This document shows positions 7,258 to 13,814 of a stretch of DNA of 13,814 bases, one piece after another. Source of the DNA: an uncultured Halieaceae bacterium (GTDB lineage: Bacteria; Pseudomonadota; Gammaproteobacteria; Pseudomonadales; Halieaceae). Every line of letters begins with the position of its first letter. Position 1 is the stretch's first letter. The translations under genes were made by a program, and so were the position numbers. The notes beneath the pieces were generated by a model that ran no database searches, was not told where the DNA came from, and worked only from the letters and a program-made list of their open reading frames with translations. The stretch covers positions 1 to 13,814 of the forward strand of contig CALINF010000014.1 in the NCBI GenBank assembly GCA_938045215.1. Direction: 5' to 3'.

Positions 7258-7815
7258 ATGGTTGTTCCGCTGCGTTTCACTCAGGCAGCCCGGGTGCTGC
7301 AAGTAGGTGGTGTCGTTGCCTGCCCTACTGAAGCCGTTTGGGGTCTTAGTTGTGATGCAGACAGTGAAGAGGCGGTGGAGCGACTACTCGCACTGAAGAG
7401 TCGTCCCCGTGCCAAAGGGCTGATTCTGGTGGGATCGAGCATGGCGCAGTTTGCCGCTCTGCTGGGTGGATTGGATAGCCATCTACTGAAAAAACTGAAG
7501 ATGTCATGGCCCGGGCCCAATACTTGGCTGGTGCCACACCAGGGCCGCGTGCCAGAGTGGGTTCATGGTGATCACGATACGGTGGCTATACGCGTTACTG
7601 CGCACCCCGGCATGAATGCACTGTGTGAGGCGTTTGGCTCGCCTTTAGTGTCAACGTCAGCAAATCCCGCGGGCTACCCTGCCCCCACCGAGCGGTTTCA
7701 GGTGATCAAGTATTTTGGTGATGGGCTGGACGCAGTGCTGCCGGGGTCGGTGGGAGCGCAGGCGCGCCCTTCCGTCATCCGCGACCTGTATACGGATGAA
7801 ATTGTTCGCCCCTAG
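7258..7815 (+). CDS. tsaC: TsaC (YrdC/RimN), threonylcarbamoyl-AMP synthase
   Basis: Makes threonylcarbamoyl-AMP from threonine, bicarbonate and ATP, the first step of the t6A37 modification of ANN-reading tRNAs. From ATG 7258 it is 185 residues, close to E. coli TsaC (190). Seen motifs are ACPTEAVWGLSCD (21-33), the nucleotide/substrate-binding KSRPRAKGLILV (47-58), WPGPNTWLVP (84-93) and STSAN (132-136) near the end. It is the short single-domain form without the Sua5 extension. Its neighbours dprA and aroE match both the Pseudomonas and E. coli arrangements. Confidence 0.95.
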   Translation: MVVPLRFTQAARVLQVGGVVACPTEAVWGLSCDADSEEAVERLLALKSRPRAKGLILVGSSMAQFAALLGGLDSHLLKKLKMSWPGPNTWLVPHQGRVPEWVHGDHDTVAIRVTAHPGMNALCEAFGSPLVSTSANPAGYPAPTERFQVIKYFGDGLDAVLPGSVGAQARPSVIRDLYTDEIVRP

Positions 7816-7830
7816 CGCCAGCGGTATGCG

Positions 7831-7836
7831 TATAAT
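7831..7836 (+). promoter_or_regulatory. Candidate -10 box of hemF
   Basis: A perfect TATAAT lies 30 bases before the hemF ATG and 15 after the tsaC stop, followed by a GC-rich stretch (GCTGCGCG). No convincing -35 stands 15-19 bases upstream, since that area is tsaC coding end. The short distance would give a leader of about 23 bases. Confidence 0.35.
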
Positions 7837-7866
7837 GCTGCGCGTCCCGAGCAATGAAATAGCCCC

Positions 7867-8778
7867 ATGCAAATAGACGCTGTAAAAACCTACCTGCTTG
7901 AGCTTCAGGACTCCATTTGTGAGGCATTGGCCGAAGAAGATGGTCGGACCGACTTTCTGACCGATGAGTGGCAACGCGCCGAGGGCGGCGGTGGTCGCAG
8001 TCGGGTGCTAGCTGATGGTGCGGTGTTCGAGAAAGCAGGCGTTAACTTTTCACATGTGCAGGGAGACAGTCTGCCCCCATCTGCCAGTGCTGCCAGACCC
8101 GAGCTTGCGGGACGTAGCTTTCAGGCCATGGGCGTTTCCCTGGTTATACATCCGCATAACCCCTACGTGCCGACCTCCCACGCGAACGTACGCCTCTTTG
8201 TGGCTGAAAAGCCCGGTGAAGAACCGGTGTGGTGGTTTGGTGGTGGTTATGATCTAACACCCTATTACGGCAATATCGAAGACTGTATCAGCTGGCACCA
8301 GCAGGCCGCCGACGCCTGCGCGCCGTTTGGCGATGATGTGTATCCCCGCTATAAGGCCTGGTGCGATGAGTATTTCTATCTGAAACATCGCGACGAGCCC
8401 CGGGGCATTGGTGGTCTTTTCTTTGATGATCTCAACCATATGGACTTTGCTACCAGTTTCCGCTTCATACAGTCTGTCGGAGACTCATTCATCAAGGCCT
8501 ACCGGCCTATTGTCCAGAGGCGCAAAGCGACGCCCTTTGGCGAGCGTGAGCGACAGTTTCAGCTCTATCGCCGTGGCCGCTATGTTGAGTTCAATCTGGT
8601 GTTTGATCGTGGAACCCTGTTTGGATTGCAGTCGGGTGGTCGCACTGAGTCTATTTTAATGTCTTTACCGCCGCTGGTACGCTGGGAGTATGACTATCAA
8701 CCTGAGTCGGGTACGCCAGAGGCACAGCTTACTGATTACTACCTTAAAGACAGAGACTGGCTGGCGCAGGCCGGATAA
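7867..8778 (+). CDS. hemF: Oxygen-dependent coproporphyrinogen III oxidase
   Basis: Converts coproporphyrinogen III to protoporphyrinogen IX with O2, a late step of heme synthesis in the cytoplasm. The 303 residues carry the family blocks nearly intact: VIHPHNPYVPTSHANVRLF (93-111, with the conserved histidines), WWFGGGYDLTPYYG (122-135), KHRDEPRGIGGLFFDDL (173-189) and GRYVEFNLVFDRGTLFGLQS (237-256) followed by GGRTESILMSLPP. No clear ribosome binding site precedes the ATG (GAAATAGCCCC). In Pseudomonas a qor gene lies between tsaC and hemF; it is absent here. Aerobic heme synthesis fits the oxidase genes at the right end. Confidence 0.98.
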   Translation: MQIDAVKTYLLELQDSICEALAEEDGRTDFLTDEWQRAEGGGGRSRVLADGAVFEKAGVNFSHVQGDSLPPSASAARPELAGRSFQAMGVSLVIHPHNPYVPTSHANVRLFVAEKPGEEPVWWFGGGYDLTPYYGNIEDCISWHQQAADACAPFGDDVYPRYKAWCDEYFYLKHRDEPRGIGGLFFDDLNHMDFATSFRFIQSVGDSFIKAYRPIVQRRKATPFGERERQFQLYRRGRYVEFNLVFDRGTLFGLQSGGRTESILMSLPPLVRWEYDYQPESGTPEAQLTDYYLKDRDWLAQAG

Positions 8779-8816
8779 AGACACGGCAGCATAGAACTGT
8801 CAGAAAGAGTAAATTG

Positions 8817-9653
8817 ATGAGTAAAACTGATAAGTACGCCGTTTTTGGCAATCCGATAAAACACAGCAAATCGCCACTGATTCACGCTGAGTTTGCGCGC
8901 CAGAGCGGTCAAACCATGCAGTACAGAGCCATTCGTGTCGAGCTGGACGATTTTGCTCCGGCGGTGCAGCGATTCTTTGGTAGCGGCGGTTGCGGGCTCA
9001 ATATTACCGTCCCCTTCAAGCAGCAGGCATTTGAGTTGGCCGATACCCTGACGCCACGAGCCAGTCGTGCCAAGGCGGTGAATGTCTTGTCGCGTCTTGA
9101 AGATGGTTCTCTCAAGGGTGACAACACCGACGGTGTAGGTCTGGTTCGGGATATGGTGGCGAACCTGGGTTGGAACATTGCGTCTCAGCGAGTGCTCATT
9201 CTGGGTGCTGGGGGCGCTGTTCGCGGGGTGCTTGAACCACTACTGCGTGAAAAACCTCGAGAACTACTGATTGTGAACCGAACTGGTGCGAAGGCTGAGC
9301 AGCTTGCAGATGAATTCAGTGAGTTGGGAGCTATTGCGGGCCACGGCTACGAAGCTCTACAGCAAGGCGCATTCGACGTGGTGATTAATGCAACCAGTGC
9401 CGGCTTGCATGGGGAAATGCCTCCCCTGCCCGGCTCGATTTTGACTGAGCGCAGCTGTTGTTATGACATGGTATACGGCGCCCAGCCAACGGTGTTTATG
9501 CGCTGGGCGGCGCAGGAGGCGGCCTGGGCAGTATCAGACGGACTGGGCATGCTGGTTGAGCAGGCAGCCGAGTCTTTCTATTTGTGGCGCGGCACGCGCC
9601 CCGAAACCCGGCCAGTGATGAATCAGTTGCGCGAGATGCTGGCTGCCGCCTGA
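8817..9653 (+). CDS. aroE: Shikimate dehydrogenase
   Basis: Reduces 3-dehydroshikimate to shikimate with NADPH in aromatic amino acid synthesis. From ATG 8817 it is 278 residues. Seen are the substrate-binding FGNPIKHSKSP (10-20), NITVPFKQQAFE with catalytic K68, GDNTDGVGL with catalytic D105, the NADP-binding loop GAGGAVRGV (130-138), NRTGAKA (154-160) and DMVYG (217-221). I chose ATG 8817 rather than the TTG directly before it because it fits the GAG ribosome site 7 bases upstream. It starts 38 bp after hemF, so both are probably cotranscribed. Confidence 0.97.
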   Translation: MSKTDKYAVFGNPIKHSKSPLIHAEFARQSGQTMQYRAIRVELDDFAPAVQRFFGSGGCGLNITVPFKQQAFELADTLTPRASRAKAVNVLSRLEDGSLKGDNTDGVGLVRDMVANLGWNIASQRVLILGAGGAVRGVLEPLLREKPRELLIVNRTGAKAEQLADEFSELGAIAGHGYEALQQGAFDVVINATSAGLHGEMPPLPGSILTERSCCYDMVYGAQPTVFMRWAAQEAAWAVSDGLGMLVEQAAESFYLWRGTRPETRPVMNQLREMLAAA

Positions 9654-9674
9654 AACCCGATTGCGTGTCGTTCC

Positions 9675-9683
9675 TGCTAAAAT
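9675..9683 (+). promoter_or_regulatory. Candidate extended -10 promoter of the YheV-like gene
   Basis: TGCTAAAAT fits TGnTATAAT with one mismatch. It lies between the aroE stop and the small gene, and would start transcription near 9690, about 27 bases before the ATG. A properly spaced -35 is not seen. Confidence 0.3.
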
Positions 9684-9716
9684 AGTCTATCGGTTCCCTG
9701 ATGGCGGTCCATCCCT

Positions 9717-9974
9717 ATGACCACACCTCCAACCTACAAACGGCGCTTCATAGCCGGTGCTGTCTGCCCTCGCTGTGCACAGATGGACAAGATCGTTGTC
9801 GATCTGGAGAGTGATCTGCGCGAGTGTGTTGCGTGTGGGTTTAGTGAACAACGCCCCGGCGACACGCCAGCTGCACCCGAGGTACAGACAAGGGTTAGTC
9901 GCGCTGCCGCACGCCGGGTAGAAACGCCCGCTGAGGTTGTGCAACTGCTTGACCCCGGCAAACCTGACGATTAG
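9717..9974 (+). CDS. YheV-like small putative zinc-ribbon protein
   Basis: An 85-residue protein of the YheV family (DUF2387). It begins with the family phrase KRRFIAGAVCPRC and has two CxxC pairs (C17/C20 and C37/C40) that would bind one zinc ion. The tail (about 45-85) is variable, with a basic patch (SRAAARR) and the ending VVQLLDP. E. coli YheV has the same N-terminal metal site but is shorter. The molecular role of the family is not established. It follows aroE by 63 bp in the same direction. Its stop shares 4 bases with the stop of the convergent gene on the other strand. The ribosome binding site is weak. Confidence 0.85.
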   Translation: MTTPPTYKRRFIAGAVCPRCAQMDKIVVDLESDLRECVACGFSEQRPGDTPAAPEVQTRVSRAAARRVETPAEVVQLLDPGKPDD

Positions 9975-10603
9975 GCCCCAAGGCGCAATCGGACGGCGTG
10001 ATCGGCGTCGCTCAAAGTAGCGCTGCGGATAGGCGGCTCTGAAAAGATGGCAGAGCCAGGCATGTCGCGCACCCGCTCCCAGATATGCTCTTTTTCGAGC
10101 AAGCGACTGGCCGTGTACTGCACCAGTTGCTCCAGGCGATTGGCCAGGCCCTCTCCCAATAGATGATGCACGATGATGTTCGCCTCGGTCATATCAACGG
10201 GGAGCAGCGGTCGTTGCAGATGCCTTATATGGTGATCATTTACCTCTTCCAGCAGTCGGTGAGCCAGGAATGCTTCATCAAGCAACAACGCTAGGCCGCC
10301 GTCTTCGGGTAGTTCCTGCGGTGGATCAATGAAGTAATCCTCAGCTATGTGCAGAAACAAAGCCGCATAATCGTAGAAACCCATTTGCTTGCTTACCGCA
10401 GTAACGAGGCTGATGCTCCCGGGCACGCTTTCGATGTAGCGAATGATGAATGTCATCAGCGCTTCGAGTGGCTCATCTTCAGGCAGGTCAAGGCGTTCCT
10501 GTAACAGTGGCAGTTTCGCATTGAGCCGTCGCCGCAGCGCCGAGGATGCCTGCTCCTGTGCTACGGCAGTAGCGATCGTGCGTCTGATATCTGAAACGGC
10601 CAT
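9971..10603 (-). CDS. Uncharacterised helical protein
   Basis: I do not recognise a named family in this 210-residue protein. It has no signal peptide, no membrane span and no cysteine, and looks almost wholly alpha-helical and cytoplasmic. It is acidic in the middle, with clustered His and acidic residues: HIAEDYF (85-91), LLDEAFLAHRLLEEVNDHHIRH (107-128 region) and NIIVHHLLGE (142-151). Such helices could carry a metal site, but that is only a guess. Coding evidence is good: a long frame, an AGG ribosome site 6 bases before the ATG, and no competing real gene. It lies 82 bp after the MATE gene on the same strand, so it may be cotranscribed with it. It meets the YheV-like gene tail to tail. 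Confidence 0.8.
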   Translation of the reverse strand: MAVSDIRRTIATAVAQEQASSALRRRLNAKLPLLQERLDLPEDEPLEALMTFIIRYIESVPGSISLVTAVSKQMGFYDYAALFLHIAEDYFIDPPQELPEDGGLALLLDEAFLAHRLLEEVNDHHIRHLQRPLLPVDMTEANIIVHHLLGEGLANRLEQLVQYTASRLLEKEHIWERVRDMPGSAIFSEPPIRSATLSDADHAVRLRLGA

Positions 10604-10636
10604 ACCCTGCCTGCACTTGGTGCCTGATACGAAGGG

Positions 10637-10650
10637 TAGCCTTTAGGCTA
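10637..10650 (-). other. Short stem-loop between the MATE gene and the unknown gene
   Basis: TAGCC/GGCTA with a 4-base loop lies in the 82-bp gap. On the minus strand no T run follows, so it does not look like a working terminator. Confidence 0.25.
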
Positions 10651-10685
10651 GTACATCCTGCCTATTCCGCCAGCGGCGTGAACAA

Positions 10686-12026
10686 TCAAACGTGGGCGGT
10701 GGCCTTATGTAGCCAGCTATCAGCGCGTGTTTTATGCCGATAGGCGATCCACAAAGTGAGGCCCCGTGCCCCGTTGAATGCGGTGAACGCAAACCAGAGC
10801 CCGTGATTTCCCCAGGCTTGCGTCAGATACCAGGCTGGAAGATAAACAACCAGGGTACTTAGCAGCATCGTGATCATCATGGGGCGCGTCTCGGCGCTGC
10901 CAATGAAAACCCCGTCCAGTAGATAGCTCGGCGCGGCAATGACGGGCAGAAGAATGAGCCAGAATGCCACGGCAGCCATCTCACTGCGCACCGTGGCCAG
11001 GTCTGTCAACAGCGGAAACAAGAACCCGGTAGACAGTGCAAACACAATACTGATGGCGGCAGCGGTAATGGCGCACCATTTTGCGCAGCGGTGTACCGCT
11101 GCGTAAAAGGCGCTGAGATTCCTGCCACCCAAGGCATTGCCAGTAAGCCCCTCTGCGGCAAAGGCGAATCCATCAAGGCCATACGCGGCCAGCATCATGA
11201 GATGAAGCAACAGCGCATTTGCGGCCAGTGTGTCGCTGCCCAGTTTGTCTCCCATGGCGGTGAAGAAGGCAAAGCTGGCCAGTAGGCATAGTGTGCGAAT
11301 AAACAGATTCACATTGCTCGCCAGCAATGTGCGGTAGGCGCGCAGCGACAGCAGGATCTGTAGCTGACCCCGCGAGGGCATAACCTTCGCAGAGTGGGCT
11401 ATTGCAAACACCCCGATCAACAGCCCAAGATATTCCGCGATAACAGTCGCTATCGCCGCCCCATCGCTGGCCATGCCCAGGCCCACGATCAGCAGAAAAT
11501 CCAGTCCGATGTTGGCAAGGTTGGTCGTTATCACGATCAGCATCGGCCAGCGGGTGTTCTGGTGGCCTATAAACCAGCCGACAATTGCATAGGTAGTCAG
11601 TACCGCAGGTGCACTAATAATGCGAATCCCGGCGTAGCTTTGTGCCAGAGGTAACAGGTGGTCTTGCGGGGCCATCAGAGAGAACCCCAATCCGAGCCAC
11701 AGCGGATGCAGGGTCATTACCAAGGCCGCCAATAGCAACGCCAGTGCAACGGACTGACAAAGTATCACTATGGAATCCGCTTCTTTGCCGGCCCCGGCCG
11801 CCTTGGCTACCAGTCCGGTGGTGCCCATACGCAGGAAGCCAAAGCCCCAGTACAAGAACGACAGAATCGCGCTGCCAATCGCAACTGCAGCCAAATAGTC
11901 AGTACTGCCTAAATGCCCCAATATGGCAGCATCGACCAGGCCGAGTAACGGGATCGACAGGTTTGACAAGATAGCGGGCCAGGCAATACCCAATATCTTG
12001 TGGTCTAGACGTGTTAGCACAGGCAT
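10686..12026 (-). CDS. DinF-type MATE family efflux transporter
   Basis: An inner-membrane multidrug/metabolite exporter with about 12 predicted membrane helices over 446 residues, in two MATE repeats (about 10-225 and 235-435). The opening, with SNLSIPLLGLVDAAILGHLG (21-40) and GFLRMGTTGLVAKAAG (62-77), closely matches DinF of E. coli. Asp32 sits where the first-helix acidic residue of DinF-type MATE proteins is expected for ion coupling. In E. coli dinF follows lexA in the SOS regulon; here it is far from any lexA and no SOS box was noticed, so I leave the symbol empty. No clear ribosome binding site precedes the ATG. The substrate cannot be told from sequence. Confidence 0.9.
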   Translation of the reverse strand: MPVLTRLDHKILGIAWPAILSNLSIPLLGLVDAAILGHLGSTDYLAAVAIGSAILSFLYWGFGFLRMGTTGLVAKAAGAGKEADSIVILCQSVALALLLAALVMTLHPLWLGLGFSLMAPQDHLLPLAQSYAGIRIISAPAVLTTYAIVGWFIGHQNTRWPMLIVITTNLANIGLDFLLIVGLGMASDGAAIATVIAEYLGLLIGVFAIAHSAKVMPSRGQLQILLSLRAYRTLLASNVNLFIRTLCLLASFAFFTAMGDKLGSDTLAANALLLHLMMLAAYGLDGFAFAAEGLTGNALGGRNLSAFYAAVHRCAKWCAITAAAISIVFALSTGFLFPLLTDLATVRSEMAAVAFWLILLPVIAAPSYLLDGVFIGSAETRPMMITMLLSTLVVYLPAWYLTQAWGNHGLWFAFTAFNGARGLTLWIAYRHKTRADSWLHKATAHV

Positions 12027-12124
12027 ATGTGGCGTTTACAACCCGGCGTTTGATCAGTCCTGAGTCCTGGCGAGTAAACCCTCACAAAATCAGCATCTTA
12101 GTGTTTTTTCCTTGCGACATTCGC

Positions 12125-12130
12125 TATAAT
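12125..12130 (+). promoter_or_regulatory. Candidate -10 box of the coxBA operon
   Basis: A perfect TATAAT is followed by the GC-rich stretch CCTCGCGCC, the kind of discriminator known from growth-rate-controlled promoters. The T-rich TGTTTT at 12102-12107 is at -35 distance but matches poorly, so an activator may be needed. Transcription would start near 12137, about 206 bases before the coxB ATG. Confidence 0.45.
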
Positions 12131-12156
12131 CCTCGCGCCTCGTATGCTCCGACTTT

Positions 12157-12176
12157 TGTCGCGGTTGCAGGCGACA
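12157..12176 (+). other. Stem-loop at the start of the coxB leader
   Basis: TGTCGC (12157-12162) pairs with GCGACA (12171-12176) around an 8-base loop, about 20 bases after the predicted transcription start. It may stabilise the 5' end of the mRNA. Confidence 0.35.
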
Positions 12177-12329
12177 GGCAGATGGCCTCCCTGACTCGAA
12201 TTTCTCACTGTGCAGCGCCCCTGATCGGGTTGTGCTCGGTTTGGGACTGTAGCCTGACCGCTGCTTTTCAGGTCACGGCATGTCAGGGTTTAACGGCCGA
12301 CTGGGGGAAGTGAAGACACTTTACTACAT

Positions 12330-12333
12330 GGAG
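12330..12333 (+). promoter_or_regulatory. Ribosome binding site fixing the coxB start
   Basis: GGAG lies 9 bases before ATG 12343. The in-frame ATGs at 12280 and 12328 have no comparable site and would put extra residues before the signal peptide. Confidence 0.5.
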
Positions 12334-12342
12334 ACATGGGAA

Positions 12343-13497
12343 ATGTACTTTGAAGCGAAGCGGCTGTTAAAGCTGGCGCTGGGATCTGTGCTCACACTGA
12401 TGAGCATCGCAAGCGCGGGCGTTCTGGCCGCGGGTGACAAGATGAACGAACTCAATATGTCACCGGGCGTTACAGCGATAGGCCAGGATATATTCGACCT
12501 GCATATGCTGATTTTGTGGATCTGCGTGATTATAGGTCTGTTGGTGTTTGGTGTGATGTTTTACTCCATCTACTACCATCGCAAGTCGCGCGGCGTCACG
12601 CCGGCCACCTTTCATGAGAGCACCAAGGTAGAGATAGCCTGGACGATCATCCCTTTCTTCATTCTTATCGGTATGGCCGTGCCAGCGACATCCACACTGC
12701 TTGATATTTATGATACGGACGATGCTGAGCTGGATATTCTGATTACAGGTTATCAGTGGAAGTGGAAGTACGAGTATTTGGGAGAAACAGGCGAAAATGT
12801 CAGCTTCTTCAGTAACTTACGCACCCCCCAATCCGAGATCTACAATGCCGCGGACAAGGGCCAGAACTACCTGTTAGAGGTAGACGAACCCGTCGTTATT
12901 CCTGTGAATACCAAAGTTCGCTTCCTGATTACGGCCAACGATGTGATTCACTCCTGGTGGGTGCCAGAGCTGGCGGTAAAGCGTGACGCGATTCCTGGCT
13001 TCATCAACGAAACCTGGACTCTGGCGACAGAAGAAGGCATTTATCGGGGCCAGTGCGCCGAGCTATGCGGCAAGGATCACGGTTTCATGCCAATTGTTGT
13101 CAACGTTGTCAGCCAGTCAGAATACGATGAATGGCTGGGCGCGAAGCAGTCTGAGGCTGCAGAGATTAAAGAGCTTATGGCGCAGAACTTCACGCTTGAC
13201 CAGTTGATGGAGCGCGGTAAGGGCGTTTACGAGCGTTCCTGCCTTGCTTGCCACGGTGCTGGCGGCGAAGGTGGCGTGGGTACTGCAATTGCCGGGAGCC
13301 CTGTGGCTACAGGTGAGCTGGGCGGTCACCTGGAGATAGGCATCAACGGCGTTCCGGGTTCTGCAATGCAGGCATTCGGTGGACAGATGAATGACGTCGA
13401 TATGGCTGCGGTGATTACGTATCAGCGCAACGCTTTCGGGAACAACATGGGCGACATGGTTCAGCCCATTGATGTTTTCAATCATAAGAAAGGCTAA
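12343..13497 (+). CDS. coxB: Cytochrome c oxidase subunit II with fused cytochrome c domain (caa3 type)
   Basis: Carries electrons into the terminal oxidase at the inner membrane. From ATG 12343 it is 384 residues. They show a signal peptide (1-30, cut near LAA), two membrane helices (about 53-78 and 98-120), the aromatic YQWKWKYEY stretch (137-145) and the periplasmic CuA cupredoxin domain. The expected CuA ligands are all present: H203, C238, E240, C242, H246 and M249 (GQCAELCGKDHGFM). A C-terminal class I cytochrome c domain follows, with the heme site CLACH (300-304) and M342 (SAMQAFGGQM) as likely axial ligand. The fused cytochrome marks a caa3-type oxidase. It is followed at 15 bp by coxA. 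Confidence 0.97.
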   Translation: MYFEAKRLLKLALGSVLTLMSIASAGVLAAGDKMNELNMSPGVTAIGQDIFDLHMLILWICVIIGLLVFGVMFYSIYYHRKSRGVTPATFHESTKVEIAWTIIPFFILIGMAVPATSTLLDIYDTDDAELDILITGYQWKWKYEYLGETGENVSFFSNLRTPQSEIYNAADKGQNYLLEVDEPVVIPVNTKVRFLITANDVIHSWWVPELAVKRDAIPGFINETWTLATEEGIYRGQCAELCGKDHGFMPIVVNVVSQSEYDEWLGAKQSEAAEIKELMAQNFTLDQLMERGKGVYERSCLACHGAGGEGGVGTAIAGSPVATGELGGHLEIGINGVPGSAMQAFGGQMNDVDMAAVITYQRNAFGNNMGDMVQPIDVFNHKKG

Positions 13498-13512
13498 CTG
13501 GAGGAATTTACG

Positions 13513-13814
13513 ATGGGAGATCATCATCACGGTCCCGCCAAGGGCCTGACCAGGTGGTTGTTTACAACCAACCACAAAGACATTGGAACCATGTATCTCT
13601 GGTTTTCTTTCGCGATGTTTATCCTGGGCGGTTCGTTCGCCATGATAATCCGGGCGGAACTGTTTCAACCGGGCATGCAGCTGGTAGAGCCCGCGTTTTT
13701 TAACCAAATGACGACCTTGCACGGTCTTGTGATGGTGTTCGGGGCGATCATGCCCTCGTTCGTCGGCCTGGCCAACTGGATGATTCCGATGATGATCGGT
13801 GCACCAGACATGGC
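13513..13814 (+). CDS. coxA: Cytochrome c oxidase subunit I, N-terminal part (cut by window edge)
   Basis: The first 100 codons of the catalytic heme-copper subunit, which reduces O2 to water and pumps protons. The frame contains the family opening RWLFTTNHKDIGTMYLWF (14-31), a first membrane helix (about 27-47) and TTLHGLVMVFGAIMP (67-81), where H70 matches a low-spin heme a ligand. A strong GGAGG ribosome site lies 8 bases before the ATG and 15 bp separate it from coxB, so the two are surely cotranscribed. The copper and high-spin heme ligands lie beyond the window. Confidence 0.97.
   Translation, partial: MGDHHHGPAKGLTRWLFTTNHKDIGTMYLWFSFAMFILGGSFAMIIRAELFQPGMQLVEPAFFNQMTTLHGLVMVFGAIMPSFVGLANWMIPMMIGAPDM

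Larger units (their letters stand above)
12027..12342. other. Divergent intergenic region MATE gene / coxB
   Basis: 316 bp. The left half holds a tandem repeat AGTCCTG-AGTCCTG (12056-12069), two copies of GGCGTTT (12031-12037 and 12045-12051), and a TATAAT box facing coxB. The right half would be a roughly 200-base untranslated coxB leader with stem-loops and a possible 43-codon ORF. No tRNA is seen. Confidence 0.6.

Noticed and set aside
12280..12342. Upstream in-frame starts of coxB (12280, 12328)
   Set aside because: They add 21 or 5 residues before a normal signal peptide and lack a spaced ribosome site, unlike ATG 12343.
13117..13722. 201-codon open frame on the minus strand across coxB/coxA
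   Set aside because: It lies wholly opposite two well-supported oxidase genes, with no ribosome site and no recognisable motif; it is a shadow of GC-biased codons.
1..13814. Mobile elements, CRISPR, toxin-antitoxin or defence genes, tRNA or rRNA
   Set aside because: No transposase, integrase, regular repeat array, terminal inverted repeats or tRNA cloverleaf was recognised; all larger frames are explained by core genes.

Overview
The window is a stretch of ordinary gammaproteobacterial chromosome, packed with housekeeping genes. I saw no mobile element, CRISPR array, rRNA or tRNA. Gene content and order resemble the Pseudomonas cluster rsmB-fmt-def / tsaP-dprA-tsaC-hemF-aroE. Together with a caa3-type cytochrome oxidase, this suggests an aerobic, probably marine, gammaproteobacterium of the Pseudomonas/Cellvibrionales (for example Halieaceae) type. 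That placement rests on gene order and protein style, not on a search.

Left part (1-4528, minus strand): def, fmt, rsmB, trkA and trkH (cut by the window edge) run as one tightly packed leftward operon. Its junctions are 5 bp (def/fmt), 0 bp (fmt/rsmB, TGAATG), 109 bp with two stem-loops (rsmB/trkA) and 8 bp (trkA/trkH). It combines processing of the start of proteins (Fmt formylates initiator tRNA, Def removes the formyl group), 16S rRNA methylation (RsmB) and potassium uptake (TrkA gating subunit, TrkH channel).

Middle (4529-9974, plus strand): a 352-bp divergent promoter region precedes tsaP (LysM protein that anchors the type IV pilus secretin), dprA (transformation recombination mediator), tsaC (tRNA t6A synthesis), hemF (oxygen-dependent heme synthesis), aroE (shikimate pathway) and a small YheV-like zinc-ribbon gene. 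The tsaP-dprA pair is functionally suggestive, because both proteins can serve type IV pilus-driven natural transformation. The tsaP/dprA gap holds three small stem-loops in a row.

Right part (9971-13814): a conserved-looking helical protein of unknown function (minus) ends tail to tail with the yheV-like gene, the two stops sharing 4 bases. It lies behind a DinF-type MATE transporter (minus). A 316-bp divergent region follows, with a strong-looking -10 box and a long leader able to fold in alternative ways. After it come coxB (subunit II fused to cytochrome c) and the first 100 codons of coxA, the start of an aa3/caa3 terminal oxidase operon.

I found no convincing new system. The best leads are the coxB leader (alternative pairings and a possible Cys-containing upstream ORF), an unusual Trp in a normally Gly position of DprA, the structured tsaP-dprA junction, the unknown 210-residue protein, and the zero-spacing ribosome binding site of trkH.
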